64,000 nt of DNA from an uncultured Clostridia bacterium (lineage in GTDB: Bacteria > Bacillota > Clostridia > TANB77 > CAG-508). Positions 24,991 to 34,171 of the stretch are shown here, piece after piece. The position numbers and the translations under genes are program-made. Position 1 is the stretch's first letter, and each line of letters starts with the position of its first letter. Below the pieces are notes generated by a model. The model saw only the letters and a program-made list of their open reading frames with translations, was not told where the DNA came from and did not search any database. The stretch is from NCBI GenBank assembly GCA_934167755.1, contig CAKPLT010000008.1:1-64000 (forward strand), read 5' to 3'.

Positions 24991-25027
24991 GTTACAGGTT
25001 AATGGTTTATTTAAAATTAACCTGTAA
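24991..25027. repeat. minimal derivative of the large palindromic repeat
   Basis: TTACAGGTTAAT and ATTAACCTGTAA enclose a 12-base loop (GGTTTATTTAAA). Most of it, from GTTACA(G/A)G through GGTTTATTTAAAATTAA, matches the left edge of the 255-bp repeat at 51694, after which the right edge follows at once. It looks like the same element with its centre removed. Confidence 0.7.
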
Positions 25028-25063
25028 TATTTTCATTATAAATACATTTATGTAATACCCCAA

Positions 25064-25145
25064 AATATCATTTTAAAGTTTAACAGGGTATTTTAAACCT
25101 ATTTAAAACATCGAAGCGTCCGTATTTAAACGCCAAAATGATATT
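25064..25145. repeat. second palindrome upstream of rpsU
   Basis: AATATCATTTT and AAAATGATATT are 11-base arms about 60 bases apart, and the interior has further short pairings (GCGT/ACGC). It lies just beyond the nrdG stop and could end that transcript. No gene is seen in the rest of 24963-25175. Confidence 0.5.
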
Positions 25146-25175
25146 GTTGTATACAATCAAGTAGCCATTTAAAAA

Positions 25176-25697
25176 TTAAACATTATATGGAATTACCTTA
25201 TGTACTTTAAGTGATTTAGGCACATCTATAATTCTTTGGTTTGAAGAACCTCTAAATTTTAAATTTAAGTCTTTTTTATCTTCCTCAAATTTTCCATCTA
25301 CTAATACATCTATGTATGACATTAATTCTTTTGTTTCATTCCAATTTCCAAACATATTTCCTAATACATCTTTATCAAATGTATATCCAGTGTAGCACCA
25401 TATATTTTTATCAGGAAACTTTTCTTTTACTCTTTTTAATAATGGCAATAATCCTTTTTGATTTTGATATTCTAGTGGCTCTCCTCCTAAAATTGAGAGC
25501 CCTGCTACATATGGATGATCTAATTCTTTTATTATTTTATCTATATCCTCTTCTGTAAATTTCTTTCCATAGTTAAAGTCCCATGCTTGTGCATTAAAAC
25601 ATCCTTTACAGTGATGATTACATCCACTTACAAATAATGATACTCTAACTCCTTGTCCATTTGCTACATCTGCTATTTTTATATCTGCATAATTCAT
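25176..25697 (-). CDS. nrdG: anaerobic ribonucleotide reductase activase (NrdG type)
   Basis: A 173-residue radical SAM protein. The cluster motif CX3CX2C is C26-C30-C33 (SGCNHHCKGCFN), and the glycine-rich SILGGEPLEYQNQ and CYTGYTFD segments match NrdG. NrdG makes the glycyl radical on NrdD, the oxygen-sensitive nucleotide reductase. Normal length for the family. No nrdD is present in the window; the neighbours are surface proteins and rpsU, so the pair is split here or nrdD lies elsewhere. An AAAGGAG site precedes the ATG. Confidence 0.85.
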   Translation of the reverse strand: MNYADIKIADVANGQGVRVSLFVSGCNHHCKGCFNAQAWDFNYGKKFTEEDIDKIIKELDHPYVAGLSILGGEPLEYQNQKGLLPLLKRVKEKFPDKNIWCYTGYTFDKDVLGNMFGNWNETKELMSYIDVLVDGKFEEDKKDLNLKFRGSSNQRIIDVPKSLKVHKVIPYNV

Positions 25698-25711
25698 TTC
25701 ATATATCTCCT

Positions 25712-28642
25712 TTATTTTTGAGCAACTATTTTTCCATCTACTTTTATATACATCTCATCTCCATCATAAAATCCTTCAATTTTAACCTTTTTATTTATAG
25801 GGATTTTCTCTGAAGATTTTATATCTAAATATTTATTTGCAGTCATTGACCAAACTCCAAATGATGGATATCCATTGTATAAGTAAAGACCTGCTCCTCC
25901 ATTTTCAAAATTACTAACAATCTCTGCTTCACCATCTTGTATAGACTTTACCACAATCTCGGTTTCATATATTACTTTATTTCTCAAACTAATTTCTCCT
26001 AAATTAACCCAATTGTTAATTCCGTTAAAACTCAAACAATTGCTTTTCCATTTTGCGCCATTTATTGCACCATTATTGCTGTTACTAGCTAAGTTTTTCC
26101 ATAAAGTAGCTTGTTGATTTGTATTACCTTCACCAGTATTATTTTTGGCATCTAAGTTAACAATACATCCATCATCATTTTCTACTCTTACTTTATAAAC
26201 ATCAATATTTGCACAAGCAAACTGAGGTGAGTTTCCTTGTGGATTAGCTCCTATCATAAGTACTGTACTTTTTTGTGGTCTTCCTATTTCCCCTAATCTG
26301 TTTGTTTTCCAGTGTGCATATAATGTAATGTCACCTCTACATATATCACTTGATGTTACTTGAGTTCCATCAGTTGAACTAGTATACCATCCCTTAAATA
26401 CATATCCGGCTCTTGTTGGTGTTGGCAACTCACCATATGTATCACCATATGGCACTCTATTCTGACTGTTTCCTACTGTTCCTCCATTTGGATCAAATTT
26501 TACTGTATAAACATTTTGAGTCCACATTGGAAACACTGTAATATCTTCTGTAAATATAGTTGTATCATAAATATATTCACGAGTATAATAATTGCACCAA
26601 TACAAAAGTTGGTATCCTTCTCTTTGGGGTGTTGGTAAATATCCAACATAAGTTGAGCCATATGGTACATTATAAACTTTATTATTCATAGATTCATCGT
26701 ACCTTGATATTATTGTTACTTTACAATAGTTTATTGTCCAGTGAGCATATAAAGTAGTATCTTTTTTAGACATATTTATTGAGTTTTGGTCAACTCTTTC
26801 TCCTCCGTTTCTTTCTGTATACCATCCCGTAAATTTATATCCTTCTCTTTCCGGAGTTGGCAGTGGACCATATTCTGATAAATGTTTTACTTTTATTTCA
26901 GTTGGTGATACTGTTCCTCCATTTGGGTCTAATGTTATTACATATTCTCTATTATTTATATAGTCATCCCATGTTTTATGCATTCCTGCTCTTTCTCTTC
27001 CTAACGCTGTATAAAAAGCTACTTTTAGTTCATAACTTTGGTCATTTACATATGCATATATATCATCATATGTATCTACATCATTTTGCATTATAATACT
27101 ATTATATGATGCATTGTAATCCTGAATAGGATAATAGTAGTACTTTGATTCTCCATTTGTTAGTACATCTCTTTTAAATGATAAGTTTAACCTTCCTGCA
27201 CTTGTATAATTATTTGAGTTTTGAGCATATTTGCCTGAATTGATTTTTACTGTTCCATTTTTAATTCCTTGATCACCTATTTTATAATATTCATTTTTTC
27301 CATTTTCTACATCTGTTCCTAATATGTATATATTTTGTTCAAGAACTACTTCTTTGCTTTCTGAATTTGTTACTATTGAATATCCATTATACATCTTGCC
27401 ACCTATAGGTAGTCCTTGCAAAAAACTTATCAAAGATATATTGTGTATAACATTATACCATTCATCTTCTTTTAGATCTGGCATTTGAAAAGTGTTACTT
27501 GATGCAACTCCTGAATATGTATTATAGTTTGCTATTGCTATTGCTAAATTAACTTCAATTTTATGCCTTATTACTGCAAGTCTATGTTGGCTAAAACTTG
27601 ATAATTCATTTTCTATATTTCTACTATAATCTGTATTAGACTGATTAAATTGAAATATTTTTGTATTATCTCCTGACCACACATTTTTTTGTGGTTTTAC
27701 CTCTCCATTTTCTTCTACTACTGTATCTTGTGCATCTCCATATGTTAAATTAACTAGTCCTGTACTTTTTAACCAATTTGTAAATTCATACGCATCTTTA
27801 TAGTAATCTTTTGCTAAAGTATTTCCTTCTTTTATTAGTCTTACTGCTTTGTCATAGTCAGGATCTCCTTCTTTATATTGGACAGTTAATGTGTTTTCAT
27901 TCAATCGTGCTCTTATTTTTTTATTAGACTCATCTAAATAATATGTTTTTCCATCCAATTTCATATAGCTATACATACCATCGCCCTGTAATGGCAAATA
28001 CTCTTTTGTATGTTCTTTCGTAATTTCTACGCCATTGTAAATTATTTTATCTAAATTTTTATCATAACTTATATTGTCAATTAAATATCCTTCTTTATTT
28101 ACATATTCACCATTTACCATTCCTTGGACTGTTATATGATTATCCAAAGCATATGTAATTACTACATCTACATCTCCTCTTGTATATTTACAGCTATATG
28201 ATATATATGGCTTTAATCCATATAAATTTTCACCATTGTCATCTTTTGCATTTCCATTATCATCATATCTATAGTTTACATTTGTATATGGAGAATATAT
28301 ATAAAATCCATCATATAATGTATATACCAATGCTGGTATATAACTATTTAATTCATCATTTGAATAACCATCAAGTGAAAATGCTGACATTATTGAATTT
28401 CTAAATGTCGATATAGACCCTTCCAAATCTCTTATCTTAGAATTGCTTAATTCTGATAATTGATTTTCACTTGTATTTATTTGAAAAGCTCTTATTGCAT
28501 CATATGTTGCTGATGATAGTTTATTATCATAAAGTGTTTGTGTATTTATTGTTTGTATCTGATATTGTGTATATGTTGCAAGAACTATTGAAATTGGTAA
28601 GATTATTATTATAAATATAATTGCTAAATCTTGTATTTTCAT
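25712..28642 (-). CDS. surface protein with InlB-type repeats and a lectin-like end
   Basis: A 976-residue protein. An N-terminal membrane helix (residues 7-25) is followed by about 540 residues shared with the next gene upstream (28733). Residues about 567-782 hold three InlB/Listeria-Bacteroides beta repeats: the clearest are LDPNGGTVSPTEIKVKH ... YKFTGWYT ... LYAHW and FDPNGGTV ... YVFKGWYT ... LYAHW, with a diverged copy between. Residues about 800-976 resemble a LamG/concanavalin-like domain (WVNLGEISLRN, GEAEIVSNFENGGAGLYLY). Such domains bind glycans or proteins. No LPxTG is seen; the N-terminal helix is the anchor. It ends 15 bp before nrdG starts. The N-terminal domain is unnamed to me. 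Confidence 0.75.
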   Translation of the reverse strand: MKIQDLAIIFIIIILPISIVLATYTQYQIQTINTQTLYDNKLSSATYDAIRAFQINTSENQLSELSNSKIRDLEGSISTFRNSIMSAFSLDGYSNDELNSYIPALVYTLYDGFYIYSPYTNVNYRYDDNGNAKDDNGENLYGLKPYISYSCKYTRGDVDVVITYALDNHITVQGMVNGEYVNKEGYLIDNISYDKNLDKIIYNGVEITKEHTKEYLPLQGDGMYSYMKLDGKTYYLDESNKKIRARLNENTLTVQYKEGDPDYDKAVRLIKEGNTLAKDYYKDAYEFTNWLKSTGLVNLTYGDAQDTVVEENGEVKPQKNVWSGDNTKIFQFNQSNTDYSRNIENELSSFSQHRLAVIRHKIEVNLAIAIANYNTYSGVASSNTFQMPDLKEDEWYNVIHNISLISFLQGLPIGGKMYNGYSIVTNSESKEVVLEQNIYILGTDVENGKNEYYKIGDQGIKNGTVKINSGKYAQNSNNYTSAGRLNLSFKRDVLTNGESKYYYYPIQDYNASYNSIIMQNDVDTYDDIYAYVNDQSYELKVAFYTALGRERAGMHKTWDDYINNREYVITLDPNGGTVSPTEIKVKHLSEYGPLPTPEREGYKFTGWYTERNGGERVDQNSINMSKKDTTLYAHWTINYCKVTIISRYDESMNNKVYNVPYGSTYVGYLPTPQREGYQLLYWCNYYTREYIYDTTIFTEDITVFPMWTQNVYTVKFDPNGGTVGNSQNRVPYGDTYGELPTPTRAGYVFKGWYTSSTDGTQVTSSDICRGDITLYAHWKTNRLGEIGRPQKSTVLMIGANPQGNSPQFACANIDVYKVRVENDDGCIVNLDAKNNTGEGNTNQQATLWKNLASNSNNGAINGAKWKSNCLSFNGINNWVNLGEISLRNKVIYETEIVVKSIQDGEAEIVSNFENGGAGLYLYNGYPSFGVWSMTANKYLDIKSSEKIPINKKVKIEGFYDGDEMYIKVDGKIVAQK

Positions 28643-28662
28643 ATGTCTTTATCACTCTTTTC
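28488..28662. repeat. 175-bp perfect duplicate, copy 1
   Basis: It covers the first 155 coding bases and 20 bases upstream of the 976-residue gene. It is identical, base for base, to 30843-31017 at a fixed offset of 2355, and the similarity drops sharply at both edges. Confidence 0.9.
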
Positions 28663-28732
28663 TTTCATAGAATATGATTTATAATATCTATTTAACTTTG
28701 TCAACATGTACACACCCCTATTTATTGTTTTT

Positions 28733-30997
28733 TTAGTAGCCATATAAAGCATATCTCACCAATTCTTTTATAATATTTGTATCATCATAATTTAGGGCAA
28801 TTTGTGAGTGTATCCATCTCTTTCCGGCAGAATTTTTCCAACTGCCAATTCCATCATAAGTGTTATTTTTATATATAATATTATATAATACTTCAATATT
28901 CATATCTGTTCTAAATTTTATCATTGCCAATTCAGAATCATAGCAAGCACTTTTATTTATTTCTAATCCAATTTTCTGTTGTCCTAAAATTGTTGCTTTT
29001 ATACTTTCAACAGTTGGATTATGAGTATCAATTCCTGTTTCAGCTGATGCTATCATTGGAATTTTACTAGAGTTATTTGCATCATTAGATATTGTAATCA
29101 GATTTGTATATTGAGAAACTTTTTCCATATTATCTGGTAAATAGTCCCAAACAAAATTATCTAAAATAATCAAATCATAGTTTTCTTTTTCATCTTCTAT
29201 ATCTTTTTTAGATTTTATTCTAATTTCATTATTTGAGTATATCCTATAATCAATATCAAAATTTTGATTTTGTTTTAAAATATTTACTATATTTGCTATT
29301 TCTTCATTACTATTGCAACTAATATATAATATCCTTTTTTTACTTAAATTATCTGACGATTTTCTATATATCCCCCATCTTTCTCTTCCTAATGCAGTAT
29401 AAAATGCTTCTTTTAACTCGTTGCTTTCTTTATCTACATATCTATATATATCGTCATATGTAGTCATGTCATTTTGCATAATAATACTATTATATGAGGC
29501 ATTGTAGTCTTTTAAAGAATAGTAGTAATTTACTTTACCATTATTAGTTAAATGTTTTCTTGTAAAATCTAAATTTAGTCTTCCAGCTTCACTTGAATTT
29601 ATCTTTACTAAATTTTTTTCAATTCCTTTATCTCCAATTCTATAATATTCTTTTTTTCCATCCGAATTAATTCCTAATATATATATGTTTTGTTCAAGTA
29701 CGACTTCCTTACTTTCAGAATTCGTTACTAATGAATATCCATTATATGTTTTTCCTCCTATAGGTAATCCTTGTAAAAAGCTTATTAAAGATATATTATG
29801 TGATATACAATTCCATTCTTCTTCTTTCAACTCTGGCATTTGAAAAACATTGCTAGTAGTTGTTCCTGAATATGTATTATAATTTGCAATTGCAATTGCT
29901 AAATTTATTTCAATTTTATGTCTAATTACTGCTAGTCTATGTTGGTTAAAATTTGATAGTTCATTTTCTATATTTTCACTATAATCATTTGTATTATTAA
30001 ATTGAAAAATTTTTGTACTATTTCCATTCCATATTTGTTCATTTGCTTTAACTTTTCCATCTGCATCTACTACAGAATCATATGCATTTTCATATGTAAG
30101 TTCTGAAAGTCCACTTTCTTTAAACCACTTTGTAAATTTATATGCTTCATAATAATATTGCTTTGCTGAATCATTTTTCTCAATCTTTTTTTTGTAGTTT
30201 GTAAAATCTGCATCTCCTTCTTTGCACTGATTAACTACTTGTCCATTTGATATATATATTATTCTATTATTAACTAAATAATATTTTGTTCCATATAATT
30301 TTACATATGGATATTGTTGATTTCCTATATATTCTTTCATTTGTTCATTTTTTATCTCTATCCCATTATAATAGATATTGTCTTCTACTCTGTTTATTTC
30401 ACTTATACTATTTGCTGTTCCAGAAATTCCATCAATTAAATATCCTTCTTCATTAACATATTTGTTTCCTATTTTTCCCTGAACTTCTATATGGTTGTCC
30501 AATGCATATGTTATTATTACATCAATATCACCCTTAATATATCTACTACTGTATGCTATATATGGTTTTAATCCATATAAGTTTTCACCATTATCGTCTT
30601 TTGTATTTCCATTGTCATCATATCTATAATTTACATTTGTATATGGTGAGTATATATAAAACCCATCATACAATGTATACACTAATGCAGGTATATAACT
30701 ATTTAATTCATCATTTGAATAACCATCTAGTGAAAATGCTGATGCTATCGAATTTTTAAAAGTTTTAATAGAAGCTTCTAAGTCTCTTATTTTTGAATTA
30801 GATAATTCTGAAAAATCATTATCAGTAGTATTTATTTGAATTGCTCTTATTGCATCATATGTTGCTGATGATAGTTTATTATCATAAAGTGTTTGTGTAT
30901 TTATTGTTTGTATCTGATATTGTGTATATGTTGCAAGAACTATTGAAATTGGTAAGATTATTATTATAAATATAATTGCTAAATCTTGTATTTTCAT
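28733..30997 (-). CDS. surface-protein paralogue with a different C-terminus
   Basis: A 754-residue paralogue of the preceding entry. The anchor helix and the first roughly 540 residues align closely (DGYSNDELNSYIPALVYTLYDGFYIYSPYTNVNYRYDD, given in parts: DGYSNDELNS, YIPALVYTLY, DGFYIYSPYT), through QLPIGGK/LQGLPIGGK and AFYTALGRERxG. Beyond that it lacks InlB repeats and carries about 200 residues of mixed alpha/beta sequence (RILYISCNSNEEIANIVNIL, YDLIILDNFVWDYL) of no family I can name. Tandem duplication followed by exchange of the C-terminal module fits well. The gap to the next copy is 90 bp, and it likely has the same promoter type because the leaders are identical over 20 bp. Confidence 0.7.
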   Translation of the reverse strand: MKIQDLAIIFIIIILPISIVLATYTQYQIQTINTQTLYDNKLSSATYDAIRAIQINTTDNDFSELSNSKIRDLEASIKTFKNSIASAFSLDGYSNDELNSYIPALVYTLYDGFYIYSPYTNVNYRYDDNGNTKDDNGENLYGLKPYIAYSSRYIKGDIDVIITYALDNHIEVQGKIGNKYVNEEGYLIDGISGTANSISEINRVEDNIYYNGIEIKNEQMKEYIGNQQYPYVKLYGTKYYLVNNRIIYISNGQVVNQCKEGDADFTNYKKKIEKNDSAKQYYYEAYKFTKWFKESGLSELTYENAYDSVVDADGKVKANEQIWNGNSTKIFQFNNTNDYSENIENELSNFNQHRLAVIRHKIEINLAIAIANYNTYSGTTTSNVFQMPELKEEEWNCISHNISLISFLQGLPIGGKTYNGYSLVTNSESKEVVLEQNIYILGINSDGKKEYYRIGDKGIEKNLVKINSSEAGRLNLDFTRKHLTNNGKVNYYYSLKDYNASYNSIIMQNDMTTYDDIYRYVDKESNELKEAFYTALGRERWGIYRKSSDNLSKKRILYISCNSNEEIANIVNILKQNQNFDIDYRIYSNNEIRIKSKKDIEDEKENYDLIILDNFVWDYLPDNMEKVSQYTNLITISNDANNSSKIPMIASAETGIDTHNPTVESIKATILGQQKIGLEINKSACYDSELAMIKFRTDMNIEVLYNIIYKNNTYDGIGSWKNSAGKRWIHSQIALNYDDTNIIKELVRYALYGY

Positions 30998-31017
30998 ATG
31001 TCTTTATCACTCTTTTC
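30843..31017. repeat. 175-bp perfect duplicate, copy 2
   Basis: It is the partner of 28488-28662 and covers the first 155 coding bases and 20 upstream bases of the 754-residue gene. Confidence 0.9.
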
Positions 31018-31099
31018 ACATTCATTCATATAATATAATTACTATATTTCTCGAATTTTGTCAATAGATAAATTTACTAATATTCCTTGCAAAGTCAAT

Positions 31100-31126
31100 A
31101 AAAGAGTGCTTTTACACTCTCTTTTA
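31100..31126 (-). terminator. terminator of ftsH
   Basis: AGAGTG and CACTCT with a 6-base loop, T-rich on the minus strand (TTTTATT), 13 bases after the ftsH stop. Confidence 0.8.
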
Positions 31127-31138
31127 TTTTCTATAAAT

Positions 31139-32941
31139 TTATTCTTCAAATATTCTGTCGAATTCTTCTCCTTCGATTTTTTCTTTTTCCATTAATACCT
31201 CTGCAACTGCATGAAGTTTATCTACATGTTCACTTAATATGTTTCTTGCTCTATTATATGCATTATCTATTATCTTCTTAACTTCTTCATCAATTACTCC
31301 TGCTGTTTCTTCTGAGTAATCTTTGGTTTGTGCAAAGTCTCTACCTAAGAATACTTCTCCTTGACCTCCCCCAAACATTATTGCTCCAACTCTATCACTC
31401 ATACCATATTTAGTAACCATATTTCTTGCTATTTGAGATGCTCTTTCAATATCGTTACTTGCACCTGTTGATATATCATTTAATATTAGTGATTCAGCAA
31501 CTCTACCACCTAGTAATGATACTATATTCTCTTCCATTTCTGTTTTTGACATAAATGATTTATCTTCTGTTGGTCTATACATTGTATATCCACCAGCCAT
31601 ACCTCTTGGTATTATTGATATTTGATGTACTGGGTCTTGAGTTGGTAAATATCTACTTACAACTGCATGACCAGCTTCATGATATGCAACTAATCTATTT
31701 TCTTTTTCACTTCTTACTCTTGTTTTCTTTTCTGGTCCCATAGTTACTTTTACCATTGCATCTTCTATTTCTTTCATTCCGATTTCTTTATAATTTCGTC
31801 TTGCTGCTAATAATGCCGCTTCATTTAATACATTCTCTAGGTCTGCTCCTGCAAATCCTGATGTATTTTTAGCTATTACCTTTAAGTCTACATCTTCTGA
31901 TAATTTTTTCTTACGAGCATGTACTTCAAGTATTTGTTCTCTTGCTTTAACATCTGGACTTGATACTACTATTTGTCTATCAAATCTTCCAGCTCTTAAT
32001 AATGCTTTATCTAATACATCTGGTCTATTTGTTGCTGCTAATATTATTACACCTTCATTATCTGAAAATCCATCCATTTCTACAAGTAATTGATTTAGTG
32101 TTTGCTCTCTTTCATCATGTCCTCCGCCTAATCCAGCACCTCTTTGTCTACCTACGGCATCAATTTCATCTATAAATATAATACATGGTGCATTTTTCTT
32201 TGCTTGTTCAAATAAATCTCTTACTCTTGATGCTCCCACACCTACAAACATTTCAACAAAGTCTGAACCACTTATTGTATAAAATGGTACTCCTGCTTCT
32301 CCTGCTACTGCTTTTGCTAATAATGTTTTACCAGTACCAGGTTGACCTACTAATAATACACCTTTGGGAATTCTTGCTCCCATATCTGTAAATTTCTTTG
32401 GGTTTTTTAAGAATTCTACTATTTCTTCTAATTCTTCTTTTTCTTCGTCAACACCAGCAACATCGTCAAATGTTACTCTGTTCTTTTCTCCTGCATTTAC
32501 TAGTCTTGCTTTACTCTTTCCAAATGTCATATTTCTTGCTCCACCTTGGTTGTTTCCACTCATCATCATAAACCAGAATATAAAGAATATTATTAATAAT
32601 CCAAATGGTGTTACTAAACTTAATACAGTAATCCATATTGATTCTTTTTCTTCTTCTAATGTAAATTCTCCTGTTTTTAAATATTCTTCAGAATATGACA
32701 TAAAACTGTCTAAACTTGGCACATTAACTTCTTTTTCCATTTTTGAATTTTTTAATTTTACTGTTGCTTTATTTCCATCTGCAGAAATTTTTATATTTTC
32801 AACTTCCTTATTTTCAATACTTATTACTAATTCAGAATATGTCATTTTTGAACTACTATTTTCCATTATTGATGATAGTAGTACTATTACTATTATTCCT
32901 ATAATTAGCCACATTGCTAATGTTTTTATTCCTTTTTTCAT
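31139..32941 (-). CDS. ftsH: ATP-dependent zinc metalloprotease FtsH
   Basis: A 600-residue membrane AAA+ protease that degrades misfolded and regulatory membrane proteins. Two transmembrane helices (residues 5-24 and about 105-128) flank an outer domain. The AAA module has Walker A GQPGTGKT near 200, Walker B IIFIDEIDAVG, the pore motif FVEMFVGVGAS and the second region of homology ATNRPDVLDKALLRAGRFDRQ. The zinc site is HEAGH near 420. Full length. AGGAGG precedes the ATG. It follows tilS, as in many Bacillota; hpt, often between them, is absent. Confidence 0.97.
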   Translation of the reverse strand: MKKGIKTLAMWLIIGIIVIVLLSSIMENSSSKMTYSELVISIENKEVENIKISADGNKATVKLKNSKMEKEVNVPSLDSFMSYSEEYLKTGEFTLEEEKESIWITVLSLVTPFGLLIIFFIFWFMMMSGNNQGGARNMTFGKSKARLVNAGEKNRVTFDDVAGVDEEKEELEEIVEFLKNPKKFTDMGARIPKGVLLVGQPGTGKTLLAKAVAGEAGVPFYTISGSDFVEMFVGVGASRVRDLFEQAKKNAPCIIFIDEIDAVGRQRGAGLGGGHDEREQTLNQLLVEMDGFSDNEGVIILAATNRPDVLDKALLRAGRFDRQIVVSSPDVKAREQILEVHARKKKLSEDVDLKVIAKNTSGFAGADLENVLNEAALLAARRNYKEIGMKEIEDAMVKVTMGPEKKTRVRSEKENRLVAYHEAGHAVVSRYLPTQDPVHQISIIPRGMAGGYTMYRPTEDKSFMSKTEMEENIVSLLGGRVAESLILNDISTGASNDIERASQIARNMVTKYGMSDRVGAIMFGGGQGEVFLGRDFAQTKDYSEETAGVIDEEVKKIIDNAYNRARNILSEHVDKLHAVAEVLMEKEKIEGEEFDRIFEE

Positions 32942-32975
32942 CTAGTTCCTCCTATTTTATTATTATTCATTTGAA

Positions 32976-33004
32976 ACTATAACATATCTTTTTTTATTTT
33001 TCAA
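32976..33004 (-). promoter_or_regulatory. probable promoter of ftsH
   Basis: On the minus strand: TTGAAA (32999-33004), 17 bases, TATAGT (32976-32981), 35 bases before the ATG. Confidence 0.6.
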
Positions 33005-33047
33005 TAGTTTTTTCGTGACTTTTTTGTGTCCTTTATATTACTTTTAC

Positions 33048-33075
33048 AAGAGCTTTTTACGGATATAAAACTCTT
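33048..33075 (-). terminator. weak terminator after tilS
   Basis: AAGAGTTTT pairs with AAAAGCTCTT around ATATCCGT on the minus strand, then TGTAAAAG. The T-run is poor, so read-through into ftsH is possible. Confidence 0.45.
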
Positions 33076-33076
33076 A

Positions 33077-34063
33077 CTATAATTTTATAAAATTAATTTT
33101 TTTGTCTTTAATTAAAACTTTCATATTTTTATTTGGTGTTAAATATTTATTTCCTATATTATTATTACACAATTTAATTATATCTTCTATGTGAATTTTT
33201 TCTATTCCTTGTGCTCCTCCCATTAATTGTTTTGTTGTTAACAATATTAATTGGCTTTTTATTATCTTTTCTTGTTTATTAAAGCTTTTTAAATCTAATG
33301 AGATATAATTTTCTGTTTTTTTCTTTAATATTTGTTGATATACTTTTTTTGTTTGGCTATCTATATATTCAGTTTCTTCTATAGCAACATCTGATAGCCT
33401 ACTTAATGTTTGGATTATATTAGGGTTAAATTCTTGTTTTATGTACGGAATAACTATATTTCGGATTTTATTTCTTGTATATTCATTCTCAAAATTTGTT
33501 TTGTCTATTCGTGGATTTAATTTATTATCTTCACAATATTGCTCTATTTCGCCTCGTTCACACTCTATTAGTGGTCGTATGACTTTATTGTCTCTTATTG
33601 GCTCTATTCCTTTGAGCCCTAAAAGTCCACTTCCCCTAAGTAAATGCATTATTATTGTTTCAATTTTGTCATTTTTATTATGTGCTACTGCAATTTTATT
33701 TGAGTCTGTTTTTTTCATTACTTCTTCAAAAAAATCATATCTAATATTTCTTCCTGCTTCTTCAGTTCCTGTTTTTTTATCATTTGCAATTTTTATTACA
33801 TCTATTCTTTTTATGTAACATTTGATATTATTTCTATTGCAATAGTCTTCAACATATTTTTCATCATCAATAGCTTCTTCTCTTATCATATGGTTTATAT
33901 GTGCTACATATATTTCAAAATCCTTAATTTGTTCGTCTTTTATCTGTTTTAAAATATTTAACATTGATATTGAATCTGGTCCACCTGATACTCCTAAAAC
34001 TATTTTATCTCCGTCTTCTATTAAATTATATTTTCTTATTGTTTCTATTACTTTTTGTTTCAT
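33077..34063 (-). CDS. tilS: tRNA(Ile)-lysidine synthase, short form
   Basis: A 328-residue N-type ATP pyrophosphatase that converts the AUA-decoding tRNA-Ile anticodon C to lysidine. The P-loop is LGVSGGPDS near 28-36; HINHMIREEA, GTEEAGRNIRYDFF and AVAHNKNDKIETIIMHLLRGSGLLGLKGI follow. The C-terminal TilS_C domain of the longer enzymes (430-470 residues) is missing; the protein stops after the middle domain, like the short forms known in some bacteria. The ATG at 34063 is chosen because GAGAGGA lies 10 bases upstream; a TTG at 34081 is less likely. It is essential in nearly all bacteria, so the short form should be active. Confidence 0.93.
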   Translation of the reverse strand: MKQKVIETIRKYNLIEDGDKIVLGVSGGPDSISMLNILKQIKDEQIKDFEIYVAHINHMIREEAIDDEKYVEDYCNRNNIKCYIKRIDVIKIANDKKTGTEEAGRNIRYDFFEEVMKKTDSNKIAVAHNKNDKIETIIMHLLRGSGLLGLKGIEPIRDNKVIRPLIECERGEIEQYCEDNKLNPRIDKTNFENEYTRNKIRNIVIPYIKQEFNPNIIQTLSRLSDVAIEETEYIDSQTKKVYQQILKKKTENYISLDLKSFNKQEKIIKSQLILLTTKQLMGGAQGIEKIHIEDIIKLCNNNIGNKYLTPNKNMKVLIKDKKINFIKL

Positions 34064-34110
34064 AAAATTTATTCCTCTCAAAAAAAATCAATTAAATTTA
34101 TATCAAAAAA

Positions 34111-34171
34111 TTTTAAAATATAAATTCTAAATGTAGTAACGAATATGATTGAAGAAACTTTAGAAATTCTT
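34111..34171. repeat. left-half copy of the palindromic repeat family
   Basis: It runs TTTTAAAATATAAATTCTAA ... GTAACGAATATG, GAAGAAACTTTAGAAATTCT, matching the left half of the copies at 45865 and 51694 (ACGAATGTG, GAAGAAATTTTAGAAATTCT). It stops at the dnaB stop codon, which overlaps its last bases, and the right half is absent. Confidence 0.7.
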
